A DNA stretch of 64,000 bases from Hanleya hanleyi (taxonomy: Eukaryota; Mollusca; Polyplacophora; Lepidopleurida; Hanleyidae): positions 248,001 through 312,000 of the forward strand of contig JAVTVY010010516.1 in assembly GCA_036873755.1 (NCBI GenBank). The letters run 5' to 3'. The translations under genes and the position numbers were made by a program. The notes beneath the pieces are model-generated. The model did no database searches and had not been told where the DNA came from. It saw nothing but the letters and a program-made list of their open reading frames with translations. Each line of letters opens with the position of its first letter. Position 1 is the stretch's first letter. Of the stretch, positions 11,110 through 20,800 are shown in pieces.

Positions 11110-11205
11110 TTGTAATAAACTTGAATACTTAGAATTTTGTTTGATCTTCGCTATATAGCTGAAATGTTGCCGAACGCGATTTTAAACCTTAATTCTCGTA
11201 AACTC
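11110..11205 (+). mobile_element. I-type LINE tail, ~95 bases
   Basis: Only the last part of the LINE is present (GAATTTTGTTTGATC, ATAGCTGAAATGTTG, TTTTAAACC). It is a very short 5'-truncated insertion. Confidence 0.7.
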
Positions 11206-12000
11206 ATTATTGTTCCAGCAGATAAGGCCCCAACTTAATATAAAATTGTAGCGGGTCGAAAGGGTGATGGTTTGTAAGTGAAGAGAAATACGCTCTCAGA
11301 AATATTCAGGGAATACTCCTGAATTGATCCGGCTCAATTTCAGGGATTTTACCGAAAATCCGGGGATAATTTCCTGAAATTCAGGTATATCATCCTTCAA
11401 TTAAAGCTAAATTACCTGAAGTTTTAGGGGATTTTAGGTACCTGAATATGGTCGTGAACTTAATAATCAGGGTGATAAAGGATGTGTGATGGTTACCCGA
11501 GAATAACTCCCTCTGACACTCGGGTGTGTATATTTATTGTTCTGACCGGGGAAAACTGCCCTTTTTGAGGAAAAATGCACAGCCGACTTTGTGCTATTTT
11601 GGTACGTTCTATTTTTGAACAAACAGGTTTCCTCGACAGTAACGTTTTGTAGGCCAGCTATACAGAATAATTCGCTTCGGTCCAAATTCCATTTTTCCCC
11701 CATTTTGAAATAATAATGATTAGTTTTCTCTCAATGTATCTTACATTAATTCTCAATCCTCTTTTAGTTAAATATGGTGCAGATATGTGAAATTATACAG
11801 ATTAGCATGATATTCCTGTTTCAAAATTAGCTTCTGTTAACGAGATACGTAATTGCAATATAGCGAATCGATGTTGGCGAAGAATATCTGGGCCTGATAC
11901 GTATTCTATACACGCCTGGCTGCAAAGGTTGACATGAACGTAGACACCAAAATAAGATACCGTGAGCACATCAATACATCTACCGGTACTGAGTGCACAG
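11206..12000. other. No recognised gene
   Basis: Repeated CCTGAA/TTCAGG words occur around 11310-11450 and give local self-complementarity. No protein-like frame or known repeat is apparent. Confidence 0.4.
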
Positions 12001-12003
12001 ATC

Positions 12004-12291
12004 TCATTTTCTCACTCGTCCATTGGCGCTGTCGACTGCCCATCTGATTTTAGTGACCAATCTGACTGCATTCGCTTCCTCTCTTTGGAACTGTTTGAAA
12101 GCGTTGTCCAGAAACACAGGAGATTCTGGCTGAAAGCCACACTCTCCTACGAAAGCATACCAAGGGCATAATACTCCCTCATTATTGACTTCAAATTCAC
12201 TTCTTCGTTTACCCACTGGAACTGTGAACCAGACATTTTTCTGGTCTGGCCTGAACACGTATTCTTGTGACAACACTCCCACTTCGACTTG
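12004..12291 (-). pseudogene. DDE transposase (PIF/Harbinger-type) C-terminal fragment
   Basis: The minus-strand frame ends with R-E-E-A-N-A-V-R-L-V-T-K-I-R-W-A-V-D-S-A-N-G-R-V-R-K, which fits the family pattern 'EAN..RLVTK.RW.VE..NGRIK.W' near the last catalytic residue of THAP-associated and PIF/Harbinger-like DDE transposases. The normally conserved K-W-K/R and the rest of the C-terminus are cut off by a stop straight after R-K. Nothing upstream continues the domain, so only ~90 residues of a transposase remain. Confidence 0.6.
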
Positions 12292-13055
12292 TTAAATGTC
12301 CATAGCGAGAATTATAATCATTCATATATATAGGTAACGAGAACAGTTAAGAGAAATACTTTCCCTCGTTTTTCTACCTAGAAACTATTGCTGATGCACG
12401 AAAAGAAAACCAGTCGTGAGTGTGCTACAATAAGGGTCGAGTTATAGCATAAAATGCAGCAATGTGTATATACAGTTATATCTATATTTTATTAACTGAA
12501 TATCACTGAAGATTGTTTCACGTAACATAAATAAATCCAAATCTGATATATTAGACAAAGGTTTTGATCCAAAATGTGACTCGAAATCATAGCTCAACAA
12601 ACTGGTCACCACACTACTTTTGAAAGCGAGCAGCATAACAACTGGACGACGACTGCCGCAATGCATTTTTGCTTGCCCACATAACGCTTTTGGTAGAATA
12701 CACGCGGAGCATTTGAACAATTTTTAATTTTGATGAAACCAGAATGATACTTCAACCGATTGTAACACTAAGAATTGTGATAATAATTACACACAAATTG
12801 TTTTGGTTTGAGGTGTCATGTTTATATATAAAGGGGAATCCCTGCAGAAAATGTCTCTAAAACGTCGAAATGGCACACCAGACCGTTTTCAAACTTGAAT
12901 GAAACCAGTTTAGAGCAATTGACCATCACCATTTCGCAGGATATGAAACTTAAGCATTTTACAGTACATAACAATCACTTTCAGCCATTTCACTTTCAAA
13001 TGAAAATCATGTTCACTACCGTTATACCCGAATAAGTTATTCACGGTCTTCATTC
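12292..13055. other. No recognised gene
   Basis: AT-rich sequence without a convincing frame or repeat. Confidence 0.4.
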
Positions 13056-13059
13056 AGGA

Positions 13060-14210
13060 AGTTATTCAGAACAGTTTTCAGTGATGCTAGTAAGACATCA
13101 TGATGTTCCAAAAAATATCAAAATCCGTTTCGCTCATCAGTCTTCTTAATCCATATGATATACGTTGTAAGTCGTTACTTAAAGTAGGTTGTATTTCAGT
13201 CACGCTATGAACACTATGAGGATCTTGAAATACATAGGTTTATACGGCCCCTACCCCCGGGAAAAGCGAAATTAGACACAAGTTACGAAACATACCGCCA
13301 TAGATCTTGCACGCTACGCTCGTATTTTGCTACCAGCATGCGATATGTTTTGCTAACTTTGAGAAAGTTCGGGTAGAGGCGCTTGATAATATAGCCCTGT
13401 TTTGCAAGTTTCTGCAATAATGTTTTGTGACGATAAGTAAAATCGACACATTTAACACAGGATCTATCAAATGCTATCAGTCGAGATATGTATACGCCAT
13501 GTGCAGGTCCCTCTGGTATATTACTGTCCAGATAGGGATAGTTTACGATGCCGAAATTGTAATCATCTCTCTTGTCGTACAATCGATTAAAGAAGGCCCT
13601 TCATTTTTATAGAGATATAGGTCCAAAGAGAATGTGCCACTAGGGCCATCTGTAGTTTCCGTCCTTCACTGCGTCAATTATATAGCGACTATCCACAGCA
13701 AGAAGATCGTCTATATAGCGTTTGGTGAATGAGAAGAAACGGACTTTGAAATAATTTGTTTTTGAAAGCGTCTGTACATAGTCGTATTCATAAGAGAACA
13801 GATATAGGTCAGCCAGAAGTGGTGCACAATTAGTACCCATTGGAAAGAGAAAGAGAATTAACTTTTAACGTCGCGTTCAGCAATATTTCAGCTACATGGC
13901 GACGATGACGCATTGGAATAGCTATATGCTGTTGATATATTGTGTTGCCAAATTTCGCATAGATATTATGAATGAGAAATTCGAGCAACTCGATCAACAA
14001 AGAAACATCCCATGAATGATATCCCCTGTACGTATTAGAGCTAAAGAATGCTTTATGGCTTCTGACATTAATATATCGGTGATCAGTTCTCTTGAACACC
14101 GATACTATTAATGAACTAAGACGGACGGAATTTTGCCTTGATATTATAATTAAACCCAACATTACAAGGATGTTGGAGAACGATGCCGGCCTACTGACTG
14201 ACACATTTGA
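13060..14210 (-). mobile_element. Penelope-like family A copy with decayed RT
   Basis: Read from 14204 down, the frame gives pieces of the RT seen intact at 23717-25180: the K-K-T-D-R-R-Y-I-N-V-like block, M-G-T-N-C-A-P-L-L-A-D-L (motif B), K-R-Y-I-D-D-L-L-A-V-D (catalytic Y-I-D-D) and Y-D-K-R-D-D-Y-N-F. The 5' part is missing. The reading frame is broken by an insertion at 13842-13913 and by a deletion after Y-I-D-D. The 3' non-coding end runs to about 13060, with the shared CCCCTACCCCCGGG and GACATCATGATGTTCC landmarks. Confidence 0.85.
13842..13913 (-). mobile_element. ~65-base LINE tail inserted in the Penelope RT
   Basis: The inserted bases are the reverse of the LINE tail (AATATTTCAGCTACATGGCG on the plus strand, starting with an AG-rich stretch). 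They are flanked on both sides by CATTGGAA, an 8-bp target-site duplication. The interrupted RT codons for G-I-P-M-G-T-N resume on the other side. It is an extremely 5'-truncated LINE insertion and shows that the LINE was active after this Penelope copy arrived. Confidence 0.85.
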
Positions 14211-14350
14211 CCCACAGATAAATATACTGACTGCATATTTCTAAAACATCACTAGAACGCAAAAATGATCCCTTGGACGATTTGTCTCCCAACCACGCTG
14301 TTATTGTATCTGTTGTAAGTCAACAGTAGCTGAAGGGTCGGCCAACTTGA
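14180..14350 (-). mobile_element. Penelope-like family B (long form), fragment
   Basis: This shares GATGCCGGCCTACTGA, the CAGATAAATATACTGAC block, TAAAACATCAC and the CCACGCTnTTATTGTA block with 35080-35400 and 26060-26320. It is non-coding. Confidence 0.55.
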
Positions 14351-14394
14351 ATATGTTTTTGGACCGTAAACAGTTACTTCTGTTGTTACAATTT

Positions 14395-14716
14395 GGAAGA
14401 CCTAAAGGCAAAAATATGTCATATTTTCAGATTCACTGTCATGCCTTCAAGCGAATAATAGTGGAACTTCAACTCATCCCACCATCTTGAATATTCTACA
14501 ATTATATGACTGTAGATTCGATCAACAGATTGATATTGTGTTTTGCTGATTGCCTAGTCACGTTGGCATCAAAGGTAACACTGCGGCTGATGGCTAGATA
14601 ATGAGGGTGATCCTGTTGAAATCCCATATAGCGATTTCAGACCCTCTATCTGTACTTATATGAGAAAGCTGTTTCAATCTTTATGAGATGCTGTGAATAA
14701 TAACAAACTTCATTAG
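14395..14716 (+). mobile_element. I-type LINE, left half of an interrupted copy
   Basis: This encodes the F-S-D-S-L-S-C and L-P-S-H-V-G-I-K RNase H motifs with stops. It breaks off at TTCA/AA and continues at 15373 after two family B units. Confidence 0.8.
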
Positions 14717-15372
14717 TTCAAATTACAACGCATATAAGGGAAGTGGGAAGAGGTGCCGACATACTGACAGAGCCACATGACTTCACAGTATAGTCTTCTG
14801 GTTAACCTATTCTAGAGCACATACCAAGAATCTAACGATTCATGATATGTGTTGTATCTCGGGTACGCTTTTATTGTACCTGTTCTTGTGGCAACTTGGA
14901 TGACATGACCACACGGCCCCTAGCACCGGCATAAGCGACATTACATACAAATCTAGAGAGCTATGATGAAAATGTTCTGACAACTCGTATTTTGGTAATT
15001 GGTGAGCTGTGTCGCTGTGACAACTCGTACACTGGGGATTGGTGAGCTGTATCGTCATCAGATGAAAATGACGGCATTTAACACAAAAGACTAGTCTGCA
15101 AGGCCCGATGTCGACCCAGCATCAACTTCCCACAATGCCAACATATATCAAAGACCAAAAGGTCTGTACAGGGGGCAGGCCTCGGGGACGAAACGTCCAT
15201 CAGCAGAATCTCGCCATATACAGGTAAAAATTACAACGCATATAAGGGAAGTGGGAAGAGTTGCCGACATACTGACAGAGCCGCGTGGCAGTATAGTCTA
15301 ACGGTTCATGGTATGTTTTGTATCTCAGGTAAGCTTTTGTTGTATCTGTTCATGTGGCAACTTGGATGACAA
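14717..15372 (-). mobile_element. Tandem pair of Penelope-like family B ends inserted in a LINE
   Basis: Two copies start with ATTACAACGCATATAAGGG about 504 bases apart (14722 and 15228). The first is long, running on through ACCGGCATAAGCGACATT and CTCGGGGACGAAACGTCC; the second is truncated at CTTGGATGAC. The LINE on both sides reads continuously across an A-run (TTCAAA...AAAAACTG), so the pair went in as a unit or as successive insertions. Partial tandem arrangement is a known Penelope trait. Confidence 0.8.
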
Positions 15373-15800
15373 AAACTGTAGGCTATACTCATCTGAACAG
15401 CCAGAAACGTTTCCATCAAGCCATGATCAGGCGATGTAGAATCGGTCATACACGATTAACTTACTAATCGAAGATTTACTAAAAAAAGACCAGTCCCAAG
15501 TTGTATTCCATGCCACGAAGATCTCACAGGGAAACATATTCTTATCGACTGTATAGATTTTAAGATTGTAAGAGATTCTTTTCATCGAGCAGCTACTTTA
15601 AAAGATCTTTTCAGTCGGGTGAAAAAGGACTTTGTCTTAGGGTTATTGGAGAGAAATCGGTTTGTTGCATAAGTCTTAATTTGAGTATGTTTTAATGTGT
15701 TGGATTACTAAGGTATTAACTTGAATACATAGAATTTTGTTTGTTCGTCGCTATATAGCTGGAATATTGCTGAACGCGACGTTAAACCTTAATGCTCTGT
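15373..15800 (+). mobile_element. I-type LINE, right half of the interrupted copy
   Basis: It resumes at the G-Y-T-H-L-N-S-Q-K-R-F segment, runs through the C-terminal coding region (with frameshifts) and ends in the standard tail and a CT run. Confidence 0.85.
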
Positions 15801-16034
15801 CTCTTTCTCCTGGAAGACCTAGCTATAACACTTTAACTCCTATCGCATTAACCAGAATTTGACCATGATCAATTAGGTCAAGTTAGGTCAACTTGAATAT
15901 GCTTATGGTACAGTGTGAATTTGGAGATCCTAACCATGATCCCTTGAGTTATTGCAATAAGTAAAATTTGACATTGATAAAATAGGTCAAGTTGGGTTAA
16001 ATTAGAAATCACCAGTTCCATATGCATTATGATT

Positions 16035-16145
16035 TTGGCGAGCCTAGCTGTAATACTTCTTACGATGACTGACCTTGACCTATTTTATCAAGGGCAAGTT
16101 CTAGTATTGGTGAAGAATTACAGCTGGGCTCGCCAAAATCATAAT
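16035..16145. repeat. Hairpin: inverted repeat with ~35-base arms
   Basis: GCATTATGATTTTGGCGAGC at about 16023 is repeated inversely as GCTCGCCAAAATCATAATGC near 16129, and the next AGCTGTAAT pairs with ATTACAGCT. No coding frame is present. It is the end or core of a small non-autonomous element. Confidence 0.75.
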
Positions 16146-16601
16146 GCATCCGCTTCTGGCTCACCGGCAGTTACATATGTTATATGAATTTGGAATGCCC
16201 AAGTATAATTATTCAAGCGATAATGAAGATCAAGATGGACAGACAGACGGACCACACAGACAATTCCATTTGGCCAAATTGGTTAAGGGTAATAATGAAT
16301 GGCATCTTTTTGCCATCCCAATCGACATCTCTGAACTATTCTTATAGCATAAACACGACAATTATCAGTGATATGCTGATTTCTGGCCATAGTAATCTTG
16401 AAAATTTTCTTCAAAATGAGTAGGATTCTTCCTTACTCCATGGATAAAGAACACCCCAAGTTTGGTGCCAATCCACGACATTGAAGTGGCGATATGGCTC
16501 AGACGCCAAAATCTAACCGACGAACGGACATAACTCTCCGTCGCATTATACGGCCTCGTCTTACGACGGGCGTTTAATAAAAGCTATCTTGTTCGCCTTC
16601 C

Positions 16602-17116
16602 TACGGAGCCGTAAAAGGGACATGGAATTTTTTTTTTAGCCCCTATTAAGTCGTTATAACGACTTAATATGTCGTTATAACGACTTAATTGATCAATGAA
16701 ATTGCAGCATTAAGTCGTTAGAACGACTTATTACGTCGTTATAACGACTTAATTGGCCAATGAAATTGCAGCATTAAGTCGTTAGAACGACTTATTAAGT
16801 CGTTATAACGACTTAATTGACCAACGAAATTGCAGCATTAAGTCGTTAGAACGACTCATTAAGTCGTTATAACGACTCAATTGACCAATGGAATTGCAGC
16901 ATTAAGTCGTTCTAACGACTTAATACTCCAATTGCATTGGTCAATTAAGTCGTTATAACGACTTAATAAGTCGTTCTAACGACTTAATGCTGCAATTTCA
17001 TTGGTCAATTAAGTCGTTATAACGACATAATAAGTCGTTATAACGACTTAATAAGTCATTATAACGACTTAATGGAGGCTGAAAATAAAATTCCATGTCC
17101 CTTTTACGGCTCCGTA
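16602..17116. mobile_element. Palindrome-filled MITE with terminal inverted repeats and 6-bp TSD
   Basis: The ends are near-perfect inverted repeats of ~28 bases (TACGGAGCCGTAAAAGGGAC and its complement, then CATGGAATTTT). Both flanks are CCTTCC, a 6-bp target duplication. The inside consists of many copies of the palindrome AAGTCGTTATAACGACTT linked by a CAATGAAATTGCAGCA spacer. The spacer orientation inverts near 16930, so the element is also one large inverted repeat. The target is a decayed copy of the GPCR TM7 segment, and the intact gene supplies the matching uninterrupted sequence (TTGCCTTCCGGAATT near 17455). It has no coding capacity. Confidence 0.9.
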
Positions 17117-17404
17117 CCTTCCGGATTTATCCCTCGCATATCCAGTGCATTACAGGATTGTGTCACGTGTGGACGAATGTCAATTTGCTATCGAATCAGC
17201 TGAATTCGTCGGTGCTGACAACACCCACTCGCCCCTGTGGCGTGATACATATCACAAAATACTATTTTGGTGGCCTACTGGTATTCAATGTTACATGTCC
17301 AAAACATTACCAGATTGATCGACGTGTGGACGAATGTCGATATCCGAGCGCATCAGCTGATGGTGTCTGTGTTGCCAACACTCAGTCGTAGCTTGTTGAC
17401 ATCT
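17117..17404 (-). pseudogene. Two decayed tandem copies of the GPCR TM7 segment
   Basis: Minus-strand reading around 17258-17345 gives T-F-V-H-T...V-M-L-W-T-C-N-I-E-Y followed by a stop; around 17122-17190 it gives T-F-V-H-T-stop-H-N-P-V-M-H-W. Both are copies of the L-V-H-T-W-L-N-P-V-M-L-W segment encoded at 17441-17530. The duplicated unit also includes part of the C-terminal tail, so the end of the real gene (17353-17404) overlaps the second unit. The third unit is split by the MITE, and its left end lies at about 16560-16601. Confidence 0.8.
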
Positions 17405-17880
17405 CTCACGCTCGACCGTCTTTTGGTACATCTGTCACAAAAAGCTGTTCTGGTTGCCTTCCGGAATTCAATGTCGCATGTCCAGAGCATTACGGGATTG
17501 AGCCACGTGTGGACGAGTGTCAATATCAGGGCAATCTTTCTGGATATCAATTGGAACAAGTTTCCTCGGCCCCCAGACACTCGATGTAAGACCGCGGCAA
17601 CATTGAAAACAAAAAAAGGAATGAAACACATACAGAACATAGTGACTATGAATGTTAAGTATATCCAAGGCCTCTTTCGTGAATTTCGTACCGTCGTCCG
17701 ACTGAATGCGGCAACCTTGGACCTTTTATTCAACGCGCAAATTGCACCACAAGAGAAACCCAAAGTGAAGGCAATCGGTAGTATCATATCGAACACCAAC
17801 CTGTACACGACGGTGCGTCCTTGATTTCTGAATTCACACGACTGGAAATTTCCTGTTGGGCCACGGCGTACGGAATGGAT
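17353..17880 (-). CDS. GPCR exon 3 (loop 2, TM5 to TM7, C-tail)
   Basis: The acceptor is a T-rich tract ending TTTTTAG at 17881, in phase 0 with exon 2. The exon supplies the second disulfide Cys (C177), TM5, a basic third loop (R-K-R-P before TM6), TM6, TM7 and a short basic tail, ending at TGA 17355-17353. The frame is closed by that same TAG just upstream, so the acceptor fits tightly. Confidence 0.87.
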   Translation of the reverse strand: MHSVRRGPTGNFQSCEFRNQGRTVVYRLVFDMILPIAFTLGFSCGAICALNKRSKVAAFSRTTVRNSRKRPWIYLTFIVTMFCMCFIPFFVFNVAAVLHRVSGGRGNLFQLISRKIALILTLVHTWLNPVMLWTCDIEFRKATRTAFCDRCTKRRSSVRDVNKLRLSVGNTDTIS

Positions 17881-20800
17881 CTAAAAATACGAAATAAAAG
17901 TACAAGGCTTGAGGATATCGCTATGGGTATAAGGTGAAACTAGGCCCAGTTATCTGAAGACATGTATCGGCAACATGAAAAGACCCACGAGATCGACAGC
18001 TGCAGGCTAACTAACGATGTCGGTCGATCTTCTTATTGCTGTACTTCAAAGTTAATTCACATGCTCGGGGTTTATTTTTCCGCGACTAACAATTTGCAAT
18101 CATCACTCCTTTTAACCATGAAATGGTCCAGTTTTGTTGGAGAGAATACGGTTTCACGCGGGCATCTTTTTCTGATTCGAAGGGGATGTTTCTGTCTGTG
18201 GTTATCATATGCATTCAAATATCAGGATCAATCACGTTAGGGGAATGCAACTCAAACTGAAATACGGAGTGAAATTAGGAAATTAAACTCATGTTCAACA
18301 TTTTAAAGAAGAAATACACATTTCTTTGTATAAAAAACGTGTCTATCTGTTTATTCGTTAAGAATAATAGGCTTAATTTGACCCCAACGATTCATTGACA
18401 ACTTTTGCAAGATGCGAAAATTACCGCGAATCGTACGTACTATGCAGACTCAAAAACAGCAAACACTTTTCGAGATATTCCTTTCAATTGAGTCTTACGA
18501 GGAAATTTGAAACGTTTTATATGTGCCTTGCCACATGACATCTTTATACCGTCGGCTACTCAAGTCTCTCATCGACTCAAAGAAAAAATCCAAGAGATAA
18601 TTAAGTCCTCATATAATTGGTCCTAAGCTGTAGTACAAAAATCAGTTATCGTAAACATTGACCAGGCCGAATGACCCATGACAATGACAGACACAAGGTT
18701 AGACGTTACTATTAATTATATATAGAAGATGAAATACTGCAAAAAACAATGCGTCCGCTGATTGGCTGTTATTCATCCCAGGAAAGAATGGTTGGTATCA
18801 TATATATTTAAATTCTTTCTGGATTATTTGACAAAGACAAATATACAAAAAGCTGGAACAGTGTCTGCAGACAGCAACATTGTGACAGTTTTTTGTCGGG
18901 TACCCCCATGGAGTTTTAGAGCATTTTCAGTTTCTGCGGGGTGATTGTCTGTCATGGCGGCTGGTTCGAAAACGAGCCTCTCATCATATGTTCAAATTCC
19001 CGATAAATTTGACAGAACAAATCAGTCTTTCCAGCAAGGTAGGTCATTTGTTGCCACGAAATATTGGGAATAGGTTTTTCTGGGGATGTGCAAGCCAAAT
19101 TTACTACATATTAAGTACGGAATTTTAATGGTAGCGTCTAACCACAAGGACCGTGACCCACATGTAGAGTGTAGGTACTAACCAGAGCGTATACTCAACC
19201 AGTCGGTGGAATATTACTATAGTGGAAACCGCTTGATTGCATACCGTTCACCAAGGAACATGGTACGCATTTATCCGGCCTCTCTCATTGAACAAACGTA
19301 GTTTACGATATGGGCTACGAATCAGAGTGCTATTTTGAACGGGTGCTGTTGGACGCTTCATGCCGTTCAGTTTTCGAATAAGTACAATTTCAAGCATGTT
19401 TGCAAAGAAAGTTCTAACTCAACAGTGTTTAAAATTTCAGCCACCTAGACCATTTCTTCTGTCGAAAAATCTAATTTGAAAAAAAAATCAACCGTTTTTT
19501 ACCTCAAAGTTTGGGCAAATGTATCAAATATGTACAAAATGCCTTGCGTTTATCAAGGAAATACCTTCTTCAAATCTAAGTATCCATTTTGACAATCGGA
19601 ACTACTTGACTTAAAAGCCAGATTAATGTGCAACCAGGGTACCCTTGCCCTCCATGCATTGTGAACGGCACTTGCCGGTTTGTTTGGCGCTGTCAGGGAT
19701 TCCTGAAATATCCTTTGATTTTTCGCGATAAAAATTATTTGAACTACAGGAAACGCCGATTGGCTGTTATTCATCCCAGGAAGGAATGGTTGGTATCATA
19801 TATATTTAAATTCTTTCTGGATTATTGACAAAGACAAATATACAAAAAAGCTGGAACAGTGTCTCCAGACAGCAACATTGTGACAGTTTTTCGTCGGATA
19901 CCCCCATGGAGTTTTAGAGCATTTTCAGTTTCTGCGGGGTGATTGTCTGTCATGGCGGCTGGTTCGAAAACGAGCCGCTCATCATATGTTCAAATTCCCG
20001 ATAAATTTGACAGAACAAATCAGTCTTTCCAGCAAGGTAGGTCATTTGTTGCCACGAAATATTGGGAATAGGTTTTTCTGTGGATGTGCCAGCCAAATTT
20101 ACTACATAATAAGTACGGAATTTTAATGGTATCGTCTAACCACAAGGACCGTGACCCACGTGCAGAGTGTAGGTACTAACGAGAGCGTATACTCAACCAG
20201 TCGGTGGAATATTACTATAGTGGAAACCGCTTGATTACAAGCGTCTAGTCCGTCATTCATAATCCAGCCGTCGTCCATTAGAGAATATCCGCGTCCATAA
20301 TCCAAAGACCTATTTCATATTCCATATAACAGTATTAGCACCAAATTCAAAAAGACAATCATAGTATACATAAACATAAACTTGTTTCCTGCAAGAGAGA
20401 AGCGGTCAACAGTTTTCATTGATGCCGGCAAGACACCATGATGTTCCAAAAATATCAAATCCGTATCGCTGATCAGTATTCTTAATCCATAATATTCGTT
20501 GTAAAGTCGTCATCTAAATTACAACACATATAAGGGAAGTGGGAAGAGGTGCCGACATACTGACTGCGTCACATGACTTCACAGAATAGTCTTCTGGTTA
20601 ACCTATTCTAAAGCACATACCAAGAATCTAAGAATGATGTATCTCAGTCACGCTTTGATTGTGACTGTTCATATGAGTACCATGAAGATCTTGAAGTACA
20701 TGGGTTCATACGGCCAAGCGTACATGGGTTCATTCCGGGCCAAGCGGAATCGGACACAAGTTACGAAACGCAGCGCCATAGATCTTGCGCGCTACGTTCG

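Noticed and set aside
17267..17824. 185-codon plus-strand open frame
   Set aside because: It is antisense to GPCR exon 3 and its decayed duplicates. The minus strand gives clear TM5-TM7 motifs and splice sites, while the plus-strand product has none.
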